A DNA stretch of 64,000 bases from Pantoea vagans (GTDB lineage Bacteria; Pseudomonadota; Gammaproteobacteria; Enterobacterales; Enterobacteriaceae): assembly GCF_004792415.1 (NCBI RefSeq), contig NZ_CP038854.1:62001-126000 (forward strand), written 5' to 3'. Shown piece after piece: positions 18,201-26,058 of the stretch (position 1 is the stretch's first letter; every line of letters starts with the position of its first letter). The translations under genes and the position numbers were made by a program. The notes under the pieces are model-generated. The model was not told the DNA's origin. It saw only the letters and a program-made list of their open reading frames with translations, and ran no database searches.

Positions 18201-18644
18201 CTGCAGGCGCGTCCGGCCGCGCAGGTCGTCGAGACGCAGTTAACGATTGACGGACAGCAACTTCACTATTTTAACCAGATGGCCGACTGGCACTCCTTTC
18301 GCTGGCCGGGCGATACCTTTAAGCTGGGCACTATGCTGACCTGGACCTCAGCCAGTGCAGGTGCGCGTCTGTTCGGCGACTACGGCGGTACGTGGGGCTT
18401 TATCCGCTGGCTGGCAGAGGGCAAGCGTCAGCAGATTGATCGCAGCCAGTGGATGATGAGCTTCACCGCACCCGATGGACTCACCTTACAGTGGGTGCTG
18501 CGCTCCCAGCTGGGGAAAGGACCGCTGGCACTGCTGGCGTTGCGGGACTTCACTTTACCGGAACAAATCTTCAGCGTGGATGCCTCTGCGGCTGCTCAGG
18601 CACTTACCAGCACCGATAACTTTGCCATGGATGGAACGGAATAA
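15195..18644 (+). CDS. tssM: T6SS membrane complex protein TssM (IcmF family)
   Basis: TssM is the inner-membrane core of the TssJLM complex that spans the envelope. The 1149-residue protein has two membrane segments near the N-terminus (about 17-40 and 48-70). A third lies at about 380-402, followed by a long periplasmic region. The conserved IcmF C-terminal domain (FELQARPAAQVVETQLTIDG... and FGDYGGTWGFIRW) is clear. Many TssM proteins have a cytoplasmic P-loop after the second membrane segment. Here the equivalent stretch reads LLLVTGDDTAIEH and lacks GxxxxGKS/T, so NTP binding is unlikely. It is followed directly by tssA (stop and start overlap by one base). Confidence 0.95.
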   Translation: MEKDKAKKTSESISVAFTAVLAIVSITLIVLLGGLGYWFFVEGNSTEWPVIQTILIGAGIIWIALVCITLLGFLAIQLWLMNSVKQASNAGDQTRGNGKRQQQTEPENIRHYLRKHYTFFWPYKIRLLLVTGDDTAIEHLVPGLKQNQWLEGNRTVLIYGSSLTDIDTEKYTALRKLRRGRPLDGIIRVLDEAQSLTPQLSDNDLRGLEKIGEALRYSAPVWIWQLCGSDWSQAGRQSQSVGITLPVRAMPEDVSARLDKLLLQLREQGLSQIAEQRQHDFLLRLAQQLEQGESKHWASRLTPWLHGAQKRVPLRGLMFSPIAQGGPDTDHSVDRFAKNPVMPSHPHALTFPAFWQGVINDCGRLRGRRVGMAWEQSLSWAIMILISVWGVGLLLSFALNYGQISSVAAKAHALAEHPAVSDDQLTALHDLRNDAGRLQHHTQNGSPWYQRFGLDHNQPLLSAMLPWYGVANNRLMRDPASEALTEKLAALANSVPESDQRAQLAKPGYDQLKAWLMMARPDKTDGAFYAQTMKTVQPTRSGISTALWQSLSPDLWAFYMSQLPHQPQWKITPDVHLVAQSRQVLLQQIGRRNAESTLYQNMLRSVRRNFADVSLDDMTSGTEARRLFTTENVVPGIFTRQAWEGGIQQAIEKAANSRRDEIDWVLSDSRKTVSADLSPDALKARLTERYFTDFAGSWLGFLNSLRWNPANSIADVTDQLTLMSDVRQSPLIALMNTLAWQGQTGQKSAGLSDSIIKSAKDLMGNKDKPAIDQSAVGPQGPLDDTFGPLLTLMGKNRASNVMSADSTLSLQTYLTRITRVRLRLQQVAGASDPQEMMQTLAQTVFQGKSVDLTDTQQYGSLVAASLGEEWSGFGNTLFVQPLTQAWETVLQPSAASLNDRWSRSVVANWHTAFDGRFPFAAAKSDASLPMLAEFIRKDTGRIDRFLTTELNGVLHKEGSQWVPDTAHSQGLTFNPAFLRAVNQLSQLSDILFTDGSQGISFELQARPAAQVVETQLTIDGQQLHYFNQMADWHSFRWPGDTFKLGTMLTWTSASAGARLFGDYGGTWGFIRWLAEGKRQQIDRSQWMMSFTAPDGLTLQWVLRSQLGKGPLALLALRDFTLPEQIFSVDASAAAQALTSTDNFAMDGTE

Positions 18645-20239
18645 TGGCCACATTACAGAACATTCTTCACGCCTGTGGCGCAGATGAAAAGCGCGCACTG
18701 GCTGAAGCACGCATGCGCAGTGCAGAGTGGGACAGCTGGCTGATTCCTCTCGACAGTAATCAGGGAGCCGGAGAGGATCCGGGCTATGACGATGATTTTC
18801 AGCATATCCGCGAAGAGGTCAACAAGCTGTCAGGGATCGATACGACACTCATCTGCCAGCTGGCCGAAAAACTGCTGAAAACGACCTGCAAAGACCTGCG
18901 CGTACTGACTTTCTACGCCTGGGCACGTCTGCATCAGGAGGGTGAAACTGGATTTGCTCAGGGACTTGAGCTACTGGCAGCGATGCTGGACAGATATGGT
19001 GCCGCTTTGCATCCACAACGCGAGCGCAGCCGGAAATCTGCTCTGGATTGGCTGAGCAGCAGTCGCGTGACGGATAGCCTCTCGCTCTATCCTGAAGTGG
19101 ACATGGCTGTGATGCAGCGAATAACAGTAGCGCTGGTGCTCGCTGAGCAGACATTCCTGACGTTTGACGAGGCGGCAAGACCCGAATTAGCCGGTTTGTA
19201 TCAGGCGCTGGATAACCGGCTGGTGCAGAGTGGCGGAGCCAACAGTCTGGTGCCGCAGACCAGCCGTGAAGAAAGTGGTGTTGTGGCCTCAGCCACTGCT
19301 GAAGCCCCGGTGATGAACACCGTTACTTCCGGGCGTGACCTGCTCGATCAGGCGAAAGTGCTGGCTAAATATTTGCGGGATCAACCCGGTGGGTGGCTGG
19401 CGGGGCATCATCTGTTGAAAAGTGTTCGCTGGGACACCTTAACTGAACTTCCTCCGCTTGATGCCGCCGAACGTACCCGACTGACCCCGCCAAAACCTGA
19501 CAATAAAGCACATCTCAAACGGCTCTGGCTGCAGAAAAGCTGGTCTGAGCTGCTGGAGCATACCGACACATTGCTGGAACAGGGAGTCAATCACTTGTGG
19601 CTGGATGTGCAGTGGTACGCCTGGCAGGCGCTGACAAAACTGGATGCGGATACGGTTCGCGCAGACATCCTCTGCCGTGACCTGAAAGGTTTACTGACAC
19701 GCTTACCCGGACTGGAAGCCCTGACGTTCAATGATGGCACACCCTTTGCGGACGACGTGACGCTGCAATGGATTAACGAAAACGTGCTGGAAGATCTTCA
19801 TGGATGGAAAGATGAGCCGGTTAACGCCACCGTGATCAGCGCGGATGATGTGCTGACGCTGGAGCCTGAAATGCTCTCCAGAGCGGACAGCGAAGGGATG
19901 GAAGCTGCCCTTAGCTGGTTGCAGATGCAGCCAGGATACACCTCATCACGCGATCAGTGGCTGAAGCGCCTGCTGATGGCGCGCGTCAGCGAGCAGTGCG
20001 GTAAAAACGAGATGGCGCTTCACCTGCTGGGTGAACTGGATAGCAGTGCCGGAAAACTCACGCTCGGACAGTGGGTGCCGGAACTGATGTTTGAAGTCAA
20101 AGCGCGCAGATTAAAACTGCTACGTGGCAAAGCCGGGCGAAGTGAGGCGGACAGGTCCCGTCTGCAGCCAGAAATGGAGGCGCTGCTTTCCGGGCTTATT
20201 GCTCTTGACCCGGCGCGTGCTGCGGTGCTGTGCAGCTGA
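18644..20239 (+). CDS. tssA: T6SS cap/assembly protein TssA (ImpA N-terminal domain)
   Basis: TssA coordinates priming and polymerisation of the tail tube and sheath. The 531-residue protein has an ImpA-type N-terminal domain (about 10-140, with DPGYDDDFQHIREEVNKLSGID and the LLKTTCKDLRVLTFYAWARL segment). A variable linker and a C-terminal VasJ-type helical domain follow. No membrane segment is present, which distinguishes it from the second ImpA-domain protein at 26,036. The ATG overlaps the tssM stop by one base, indicating coupled translation. A 26-bp gap separates it from tssF. Confidence 0.9.
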   Translation: MATLQNILHACGADEKRALAEARMRSAEWDSWLIPLDSNQGAGEDPGYDDDFQHIREEVNKLSGIDTTLICQLAEKLLKTTCKDLRVLTFYAWARLHQEGETGFAQGLELLAAMLDRYGAALHPQRERSRKSALDWLSSSRVTDSLSLYPEVDMAVMQRITVALVLAEQTFLTFDEAARPELAGLYQALDNRLVQSGGANSLVPQTSREESGVVASATAEAPVMNTVTSGRDLLDQAKVLAKYLRDQPGGWLAGHHLLKSVRWDTLTELPPLDAAERTRLTPPKPDNKAHLKRLWLQKSWSELLEHTDTLLEQGVNHLWLDVQWYAWQALTKLDADTVRADILCRDLKGLLTRLPGLEALTFNDGTPFADDVTLQWINENVLEDLHGWKDEPVNATVISADDVLTLEPEMLSRADSEGMEAALSWLQMQPGYTSSRDQWLKRLLMARVSEQCGKNEMALHLLGELDSSAGKLTLGQWVPELMFEVKARRLKLLRGKAGRSEADRSRLQPEMEALLSGLIALDPARAAVLCS

Positions 20240-20265
20240 TACACCAACCTGAAAGATGAAAATTT

Positions 20266-22020
20266 ATGGATGATTTAACCCTGCGTTATTATGACGCCGA
20301 AATGCGTTACCTGCTGGAAGCGGGTGAAGAGTTCGCCCGAGCTCATCCTGAGCAGGCGGCGATGCTCAACCTTGATAAAGCGGGCGCACGTGACCCTTAT
20401 GTGGAACGTCTGTTTGAAGGTTTCGCCTTCCTGATGGGGCGGCTGCGTGAAAAGCTGGATGATGATTTACCGGAGCTGACCGAAGGTCTGGTCAGTCTGT
20501 TGTGGCCGCACTATCTGCGCACCATTCCATCAATGTCGGTGGTCGAATTCACCCCGGACTGGCGCGAAATGAAAGAGCCGATGCGCATCGCGAAAGGTTT
20601 TGAGGTAAATTCGCGACCCATTGGCGAGAAGGGAACGCGCTGCCGTTATACCACTACCAAAGAGATCAATCTTCAGCCGCTGTCGCTGGAGAAAGCCCGT
20701 CTTACCACGGATTCTGAGGGTCGCTCGGTTGTCACGCTGCGTTTTAACTGCAGCGATCTTGCCGACTGGAGCAGTATCGACCTCCACTCTGTTTCACTGT
20801 ACTTCAATGCCGACGCGCCACTGGCCTGTGCCATGCATGAAGCCTTTACCATGAATGTGGCGCGGATGTGGCTGAGACTGCCTGGCGATACAGACGCAAA
20901 ACCCCTGGCAGGACATTTCACCGCCCAGGGATTTGGCGAAGATGACACGCTGTGGCCGACAGGCAGCAGCAGTTTCAGCGGTTATCAGTTGCTGCTGGAG
21001 TACTTTACCTTTCGCGAAAAATTCATGTTCACCGGCCTGCGCGGTCTGGAGACCGTGAGCTTTCCGGCCGGACTACGCTGGTTTGAAATCGACGTGGTGC
21101 TTGCTGAGCGCTGGGATCATGACTTCAGCTTTACGGAAAAGCATCTGCGTCTGAACTGCGTCCCGGTGATTAACCTCTTTCCGCTGGAGTCCGATCCCCT
21201 CACGCTCAACTCACTGCAGACTGAATATATGCTCCGTCCGATGCGCGTGCAGGATGGCCATACCGAGATCTACGCGGTGGACTCGGTAATCTCATCCAGT
21301 CAGCACACCTATGTGCCGTTCTCCAGCTTTCGTCATAAAGGCGGCATGATGCGTCACCAGGCGCCGGAGTATTACTACCATACCCGCGTTCGCCGTGGCC
21401 CTTCCGGGCTGCATAACACCTGGTTGATCCTCGGTGGAGAAGCTTTTGACAATCACACGGTGCCGGCAGATGAAAGCCTGTCGCTGACGCTCACCGGCAC
21501 GAATGGTCAGTTACCCCGGCGGGCGCTGCAGAGCACTGTGCTGGATACGGTGATGAAGACCACCTCGGCCAGCATCGCGGTGCGGAATCTCTGCGCGCCA
21601 ACGCTGCCATGCTATCCACCGGCCCAGGACCGTTTTCACTGGCGGGTACTGAGCCATCTTGGCAGCAGTTTTCTTTCGATGATGGATAACGCTGAAGTGC
21701 TGCGCGGCACGCTGGCGCTCTATGAATGGACGCACAGCGAGATGAATCGCCGCCGTCTGGAAGCGATCACCGAGGTAAAGCACAGTGAGACAGAACGTTT
21801 TAAACAGGGCTACCTGGTGCGCGGCGTTCAGATTGAAGTCACGCTGGATAGCCACGGTTTTGCCGGGCGGGGAGACATCTGCCTGTTTGGTGAAATGCTG
21901 AGCCGGTTTTTTGCGCTCTACACCGATATCTACCTGTTTAACCGTCTCATTATCATCCTGCAACCCACCGGAGAACGCCTGGAATGGCAAGAGAAGCACA
22001 ACCGACGCATTCCCGGCTGA
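20266..22020 (+). CDS. tssF: T6SS baseplate protein TssF
   Basis: TssF forms the baseplate wedge with TssG, TssK and TssE around VgrG. The 584-residue length and the opening (LTLRYYDAEMRYLLEAGEEFARAHPEQAAMLNL..., ...DPYVERLFEGFAFLMGRLREKLDDDLPELTEGLVSLLWPHYLRTIPSM) are diagnostic of the family. No signal peptide or membrane segment is present. Its 3' end overlaps tssG by 37 bases, a common arrangement that keeps the two wedge proteins in balance. Confidence 0.96.
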   Translation: MDDLTLRYYDAEMRYLLEAGEEFARAHPEQAAMLNLDKAGARDPYVERLFEGFAFLMGRLREKLDDDLPELTEGLVSLLWPHYLRTIPSMSVVEFTPDWREMKEPMRIAKGFEVNSRPIGEKGTRCRYTTTKEINLQPLSLEKARLTTDSEGRSVVTLRFNCSDLADWSSIDLHSVSLYFNADAPLACAMHEAFTMNVARMWLRLPGDTDAKPLAGHFTAQGFGEDDTLWPTGSSSFSGYQLLLEYFTFREKFMFTGLRGLETVSFPAGLRWFEIDVVLAERWDHDFSFTEKHLRLNCVPVINLFPLESDPLTLNSLQTEYMLRPMRVQDGHTEIYAVDSVISSSQHTYVPFSSFRHKGGMMRHQAPEYYYHTRVRRGPSGLHNTWLILGGEAFDNHTVPADESLSLTLTGTNGQLPRRALQSTVLDTVMKTTSASIAVRNLCAPTLPCYPPAQDRFHWRVLSHLGSSFLSMMDNAEVLRGTLALYEWTHSEMNRRRLEAITEVKHSETERFKQGYLVRGVQIEVTLDSHGFAGRGDICLFGEMLSRFFALYTDIYLFNRLIIILQPTGERLEWQEKHNRRIPG

Positions 22021-23069
22021 CGTCACGTCTGGAAGCCGATCTTCACCGAATGAATTTTTACCGCTTCTGCCAGCTGCTTGAGAAGCGCCAGCCGGATAAG
22101 CCGCTTATAGGATCGACCAGCCACCCTTCAGATGATCCGGTTCGGTTTTGTCCGCATCCGGGGATGGGTTTTCCATCCACCGAGCTGAAAAGCGTTGAAT
22201 ATGATGAGGAAGATGAAAGCAAACCGCCGTTGATACGCACCACCTTCATGGGTCTGTATGGCGTCGATTCTCCGCTGCCCACAACTTACCTGGATGACAT
22301 TACGCAACGCCGCGAAGGCCACGAGGCGTTACAGGGCTTTCTGGATATCTTCAGCCATCGCATCCTGACGCAGTTTTATCGTATCTGGCGCAAATACTCT
22401 TATCCCGCCACCTTTGAGCCAGGCGGCACAGACACTATTTCGCAATCACTGTTAGGGCTGGTGGGGCTGGGAATTCCCGGCACGGCGAACCACATTGCCA
22501 CCCCGGTTTCACGCTTTATGGCGCTGCTCGGCGTTTTACGTCAGCCAGGGAAAACGCAGGAGGGCATCCAGGCGCTGGTGACACTGCTGGCACCAGAAAC
22601 GCGCGTCAGTGTCAGTCCCTATTGTCTGAGACCGATTGAAATCAGTCAGCCATTAGGTTTTTACGGCGAGGATGATTTCCTGCTCGACGGTAATTCATCG
22701 CTGGGTGAGGAAGCCATGGATGCGAACAGTCAATTGTTGATTGCGCTGATAACAGAGAATGAGCAGGAAGCACAGGGCTGGAAGCCGGACGGTTTGCTCT
22801 GGCAGGATTTTCTGATCATGCTGCGGGTCTATCTTGGCTGGCGTTTTAAAGCCCGAATAACCCTGACGCTCAGCACGCGTCTGCTGATTGCGCCGCCATT
22901 GGGCGAAGGATCTTTCTGGCTGGGCATGAACGGTGTGCTGGGCGCTGACAGTGAGGAGAGCCTGCACGACATCCCCTCTTTTTACACCACGGAACTGGGT
23001 TATTACACCGGTCTGCAGCCGGCTATACCACAACAAGGGAATAGACGTGTTACGTACAAGTTCGATTAA
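21984..23069 (+). CDS. tssG: T6SS baseplate protein TssG
   Basis: TssG is the partner of TssF in the baseplate wedge (about two TssF per TssG in known systems). The 361-residue protein shows the family features FYRFCQLLEKRQP, PVRFCPHPGMGFPSTEL and FMGLYGVDSPLPTTYLDDI, with FLDIFSHRILTQFYRIWRKY further on. The chosen ATG at 21984 lies inside tssF, with GGAG about ten bases upstream. An internal ATG at residue 23 (MNFYRF) is a weaker alternative. The end of the gene overlaps tssJ. Confidence 0.95.
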   Translation: MAREAQPTHSRLTSRLEADLHRMNFYRFCQLLEKRQPDKPLIGSTSHPSDDPVRFCPHPGMGFPSTELKSVEYDEEDESKPPLIRTTFMGLYGVDSPLPTTYLDDITQRREGHEALQGFLDIFSHRILTQFYRIWRKYSYPATFEPGGTDTISQSLLGLVGLGIPGTANHIATPVSRFMALLGVLRQPGKTQEGIQALVTLLAPETRVSVSPYCLRPIEISQPLGFYGEDDFLLDGNSSLGEEAMDANSQLLIALITENEQEAQGWKPDGLLWQDFLIMLRVYLGWRFKARITLTLSTRLLIAPPLGEGSFWLGMNGVLGADSEESLHDIPSFYTTELGYYTGLQPAIPQQGNRRVTYKFD

Positions 23070-23592
23070 AAACAGACGCTGGCTGCTGCCGTTACTGGCG
23101 ATCAGCCTGACGGGATGTGGCCTGACGCAGACCGTCACCGATGGCACCAAATCAGCATTCACCGCTGTGTTTTACAAAAAAATTAAAACTCTGCATCTGG
23201 ATTTCACTGCCCGTGAAGCGCTGAACACTGATGCACGCGAAAATAATTCGCTGTCAGAATCGGTGGTGGTAAGAATTTATCAACTGAAGGATCGTAAAGC
23301 CTTTGATAAATCCGTTTATCAGCAGTTACTGAAAGAGGGCGATACCCTTCTTAAAGCCGATCTGCTGGCCAGCCGGGATGTGGTGCTGAAACCCGGCGGC
23401 GCAGCGAGTCTGGATATGCCAATGGAGCCTGAGGCAAATTTCGTTGCCGTCGTCGGGCTTTTCCGTCATCCGGACATGGTAAATAACCACTGGAAATGGG
23501 TGCTTGAGCGTGAGGAGCTGGATCCCGACAAACCGCGCATTATCGAAGCCGGTGACAATCAGCTGATGCTGCAACCCGTCAAGGAGAAGTGA
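23047..23592 (+). CDS. tssJ: T6SS outer-membrane lipoprotein TssJ
   Basis: TssJ anchors the TssLM complex in the outer membrane. The start is GTG at 23047, with AAGGGA six bases upstream, overlapping the end of tssG. A longer frame open to 22933 would run without a signal and has no support. The 181-residue protein has a positively charged N-terminus, hydrophobic core and lipobox SLTGC (Cys24). The mature part shows the TssJ pattern SLSESVVVRIYQLKDRKAFDKSVYQQLL and later VAVVGLFRHPD. The stop overlaps the tssE start (TGATG). Confidence 0.93.
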   Translation: MLRTSSIKNRRWLLPLLAISLTGCGLTQTVTDGTKSAFTAVFYKKIKTLHLDFTAREALNTDARENNSLSESVVVRIYQLKDRKAFDKSVYQQLLKEGDTLLKADLLASRDVVLKPGGAASLDMPMEPEANFVAVVGLFRHPDMVNNHWKWVLEREELDPDKPRIIEAGDNQLMLQPVKEK

Positions 23593-24041
23593 TGCCACAG
23601 GGACACAATAGCGCCTCGTTATACGAGATTCTCTACGGTAACTTTACCGGCGGGCTCGATCTGCAACAGGTCAGTGAAGAGAATCAGGTGATTCTGTCGG
23701 TGCTGGACAATATGCAACGCATCCTCAACTGCCGGGCGGGTACACTTGCGCATCTGCCCGACTACGGTCTGCCGGATATGACCAAAATTCTGCAGGGGAT
23801 GCCGGGTACCGCTCACCAGCTGATGAATACGCTTTCAGAGGTGCTGCTTAAATATGAGCCACGCCTGAAGGCGATTAAGGTCGTAATGCTTGAGCAGACC
23901 CAGCCGGGAGAGTTGCGCTACGCGATTGATGCCGAACTGAAGGGTCTGGGACTGGTGCGCTACGGCACAGAGTTTATGCCAGAGGGACGTGTTTTATTGC
24001 GTCATCTGAGGCAGCAGCATTTCCTGGATAATAAAATGTGA
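23592..24041 (+). CDS. tssE: T6SS baseplate protein TssE (gp25-like)
   Basis: TssE resembles phage T4 gp25 and helps start sheath polymerisation at the baseplate. The protein, 149 residues from the ATG at 23592, has the gp25-like region (ILNCRAGTLAHLPDYGLPDM, ...LLKYEPRLKAIKV). AAGGAG lies five bases before this ATG. The GTG three bases earlier is too close to it. Ends the main structural run. An AT-rich gap of about 180 bases follows before the inserted nuclease-helicase gene. Confidence 0.93.
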   Translation: MPQGHNSASLYEILYGNFTGGLDLQQVSEENQVILSVLDNMQRILNCRAGTLAHLPDYGLPDMTKILQGMPGTAHQLMNTLSEVLLKYEPRLKAIKVVMLEQTQPGELRYAIDAELKGLGLVRYGTEFMPEGRVLLRHLRQQHFLDNKM

Positions 24042-24222
24042 ATGTTCACAATTGTTGCATTCAGGAATAATTACGAAATGAAAGCATGTGAGTTATTTCA
24101 GACTGAAAATTAACACTCATTTTTAGCAGTTTAAGGAAATAGCTTCTGGCTTATGCTGAATAACATTTAATACCGTGTCAATATATCATCAGGTAAAACA
24201 GTTGATATAACGGAAATTGATT
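24042..24222 (+). other. AT-rich spacer before the nuclease-helicase gene
   Basis: Clearly AT-richer than the preceding tssE and without a plausible small gene. It may hold an independent promoter for the nuclease-helicase gene, but I could not pick a convincing -35/-10 pair. The composition change at about 24,042 marks the left edge of the probable insertion. Confidence 0.5.
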
Positions 24223-26058
24223 ATGGCAAAACTGATGACCTCTCTGGCGCTTTGTGCTGAGAGAATGACTAATGGCGAAAAAAGAGTAGCTCAACGGCTG
24301 GAAACTAATCTGAGTGAAGATTGCCTGATCTGGTATGATCTCCCGGTAGGAAAAAAATACCGGCATCCGGATTTTGTCATCATTGATCCTTCTCTTGGAC
24401 TAATTTTTCTGGAAGTCAAAGACTGGCGACTAAGTACCATAAGTCATGCAGATCCGCAGACAGTGACGATAAATACCAGTCAGGGAGAAAAACAGGTCAG
24501 CAATCCGCTGGCTCAGGTCAGGGAATATGCCTATGCCACCACAGACATGTTGTCACGTGATCCGCTTCTACAGCAGAAGGGACGATATCAGGGGAAACTA
24601 AATATTGCGTGGGCTTATGGCGTGGTATTTACCAATATTACGCGCCAGCAACTCAACTCATTATCCTCTGATGATGCGGTTGAGGCGATATTCCCGCAAT
24701 CATTAACTATTTGTCAGGACGAAATGACTGAGTCGATCAAAGCATCAGTATTTCGGAACAAAATTTCCGCTCTTTTTACTACAAGATTCAGGCCTGCTAT
24801 TACGCCTGCGATAAGAGATATTCTGAGGCGCCATCTCTTCCCGGAAATCACGATACCGATAAAAAAAAAGAACATCGGTGTGCAACACGTTATGGATATC
24901 CAGCAGGAGTTATTAGCACGAAATCTGGGCGAAGGACATCGTGTTATCCATGGCGTAGCGGGTTCCGGCAAAACGCTCATCTTAATTTATCGTTGTCTCT
25001 ATCTGGCTGAGACAACAATGCGCCCAGTCCTAGTTCTCTGTTTTAATATCACGCTGGCCAGTTATATCCGTGAATGCATTGCAGATCGAGGACTGGCACA
25101 TAAAGTAGATGTCTTTCACTTTCATGAATGGTGCAGAAGCACGACGAATAAGTTCCATATATCCGTTCCTGCGAATGGTCAGTTCTTCGAAAATAGTTTT
25201 CTGGCTTTGAGCAAAGCCATGGAGAACGGTGCGATAACTGATGCAGGTTACGATGCAGTCATCATCGACGAAGGCCACGATTTTGATCCTGCATGGTTAT
25301 CGCTGATTGCCCGACTATTTGATAATACCAGCCGCTCGCTGCTATTAATGTACGATGATGCTCAGACACTTTATCGTCGTGAAAAAGCGCTCAACTTCTC
25401 GCTAGCGAGTGTAGGTATTCAGGCGCAAGGTCGTACATCGATTCTTCGTGCTAATTATCGTAACCCTCGCTCTATTCTTAATTTTGCTTACGCTTTTGCA
25501 CGCGACTACTTCGACAGAAATCATAATCAGGAAATTCCCCTCGTATTACCGGAAGCCTGGGGGGATGAGGGAGAGGTGCCTGTTATTGAGCAGTGCCAGT
25601 CAGAAGCAGATGAGGCCCGATATGTTATTAACTGGTTAAAAAGGAATTATGAGAATACCGGCTACTGGGGAGAAATGGCTATTCTTTGCCCTACACACTT
25701 CTCTGCTGCCTCACTTTTAGAACTGATGATGAAGCATCAAATTCCTGCCTCAACAAGCTTCACTGCACATGAAAAGCGATGTTATTCACATCGGGAAAAT
25801 GCTGTACATCTGCTGACATTCCAGAGCAGTAAGGGACTGGAATTTCCATTTGTGGCGGTTGTTAATGCGTCATTCGTACCCAAAGCTATTGAGAATGAAT
25901 CACAGGCTATCCCGGCGCTATATGTTGCTTTCACTCGGGCAACCAGGGGCTTGTTAGTGACTTTCTACAAACAAAATAGCATCAGCCAACACCTTAAACA
26001 TTTCTCAGAAACGGATCTTCAGGAGCTTTCCTTTGGTGAACCCCGCAAAAACCTTTAA
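24223..26058 (+). CDS. NERD-domain nuclease / UvrD-like helicase
   Basis: Predicted DNA-processing enzyme. The NERD nuclease-like part (about 1-180) has a PD-(D/E)xK signature, with Asp50 in HPDFVII and Glu64-x-Lys66 in FLEVKDW. The helicase part follows. It has Walker A GVAGSGKT (about 244-251), Walker B IIDEGHDF (Asp349, Glu350), a motif-V-like LTFQSSKGLEF and motif VI ALYVAFTRATRG (about 565-576). The ATG at 24223 is used; an in-frame TTG lies six bases earlier. Neither has a strong ribosome binding site. Composition is AT-richer than the flanking tss genes, and the gene separates tssE from the TagA-like gene, suggesting an acquired cargo. Such nuclease-helicases occur in DNA repair and phage defence. 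No T6SS role is known to me. Confidence 0.82.
   Translation: MAKLMTSLALCAERMTNGEKRVAQRLETNLSEDCLIWYDLPVGKKYRHPDFVIIDPSLGLIFLEVKDWRLSTISHADPQTVTINTSQGEKQVSNPLAQVREYAYATTDMLSRDPLLQQKGRYQGKLNIAWAYGVVFTNITRQQLNSLSSDDAVEAIFPQSLTICQDEMTESIKASVFRNKISALFTTRFRPAITPAIRDILRRHLFPEITIPIKKKNIGVQHVMDIQQELLARNLGEGHRVIHGVAGSGKTLILIYRCLYLAETTMRPVLVLCFNITLASYIRECIADRGLAHKVDVFHFHEWCRSTTNKFHISVPANGQFFENSFLALSKAMENGAITDAGYDAVIIDEGHDFDPAWLSLIARLFDNTSRSLLLMYDDAQTLYRREKALNFSLASVGIQAQGRTSILRANYRNPRSILNFAYAFARDYFDRNHNQEIPLVLPEAWGDEGEVPVIEQCQSEADEARYVINWLKRNYENTGYWGEMAILCPTHFSAASLLELMMKHQIPASTSFTAHEKRCYSHRENAVHLLTFQSSKGLEFPFVAVVNASFVPKAIENESQAIPALYVAFTRATRGLLVTFYKQNSISQHLKHFSETDLQELSFGEPRKNL

Noticed and set aside
22933..23046. 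N-terminal extension of tssJ
   Set aside because: The extension would bury the lipoprotein signal inside the protein; GTG at 23047 has a Shine-Dalgarno and gives a proper lipobox.
24223..26058. NERD nuclease-helicase as a secreted T6SS effector
   Set aside because: No PAAR, MIX, Rhs or other delivery domain, no adjacent immunity gene, and a large helicase is unlikely cargo; position alone is not enough.
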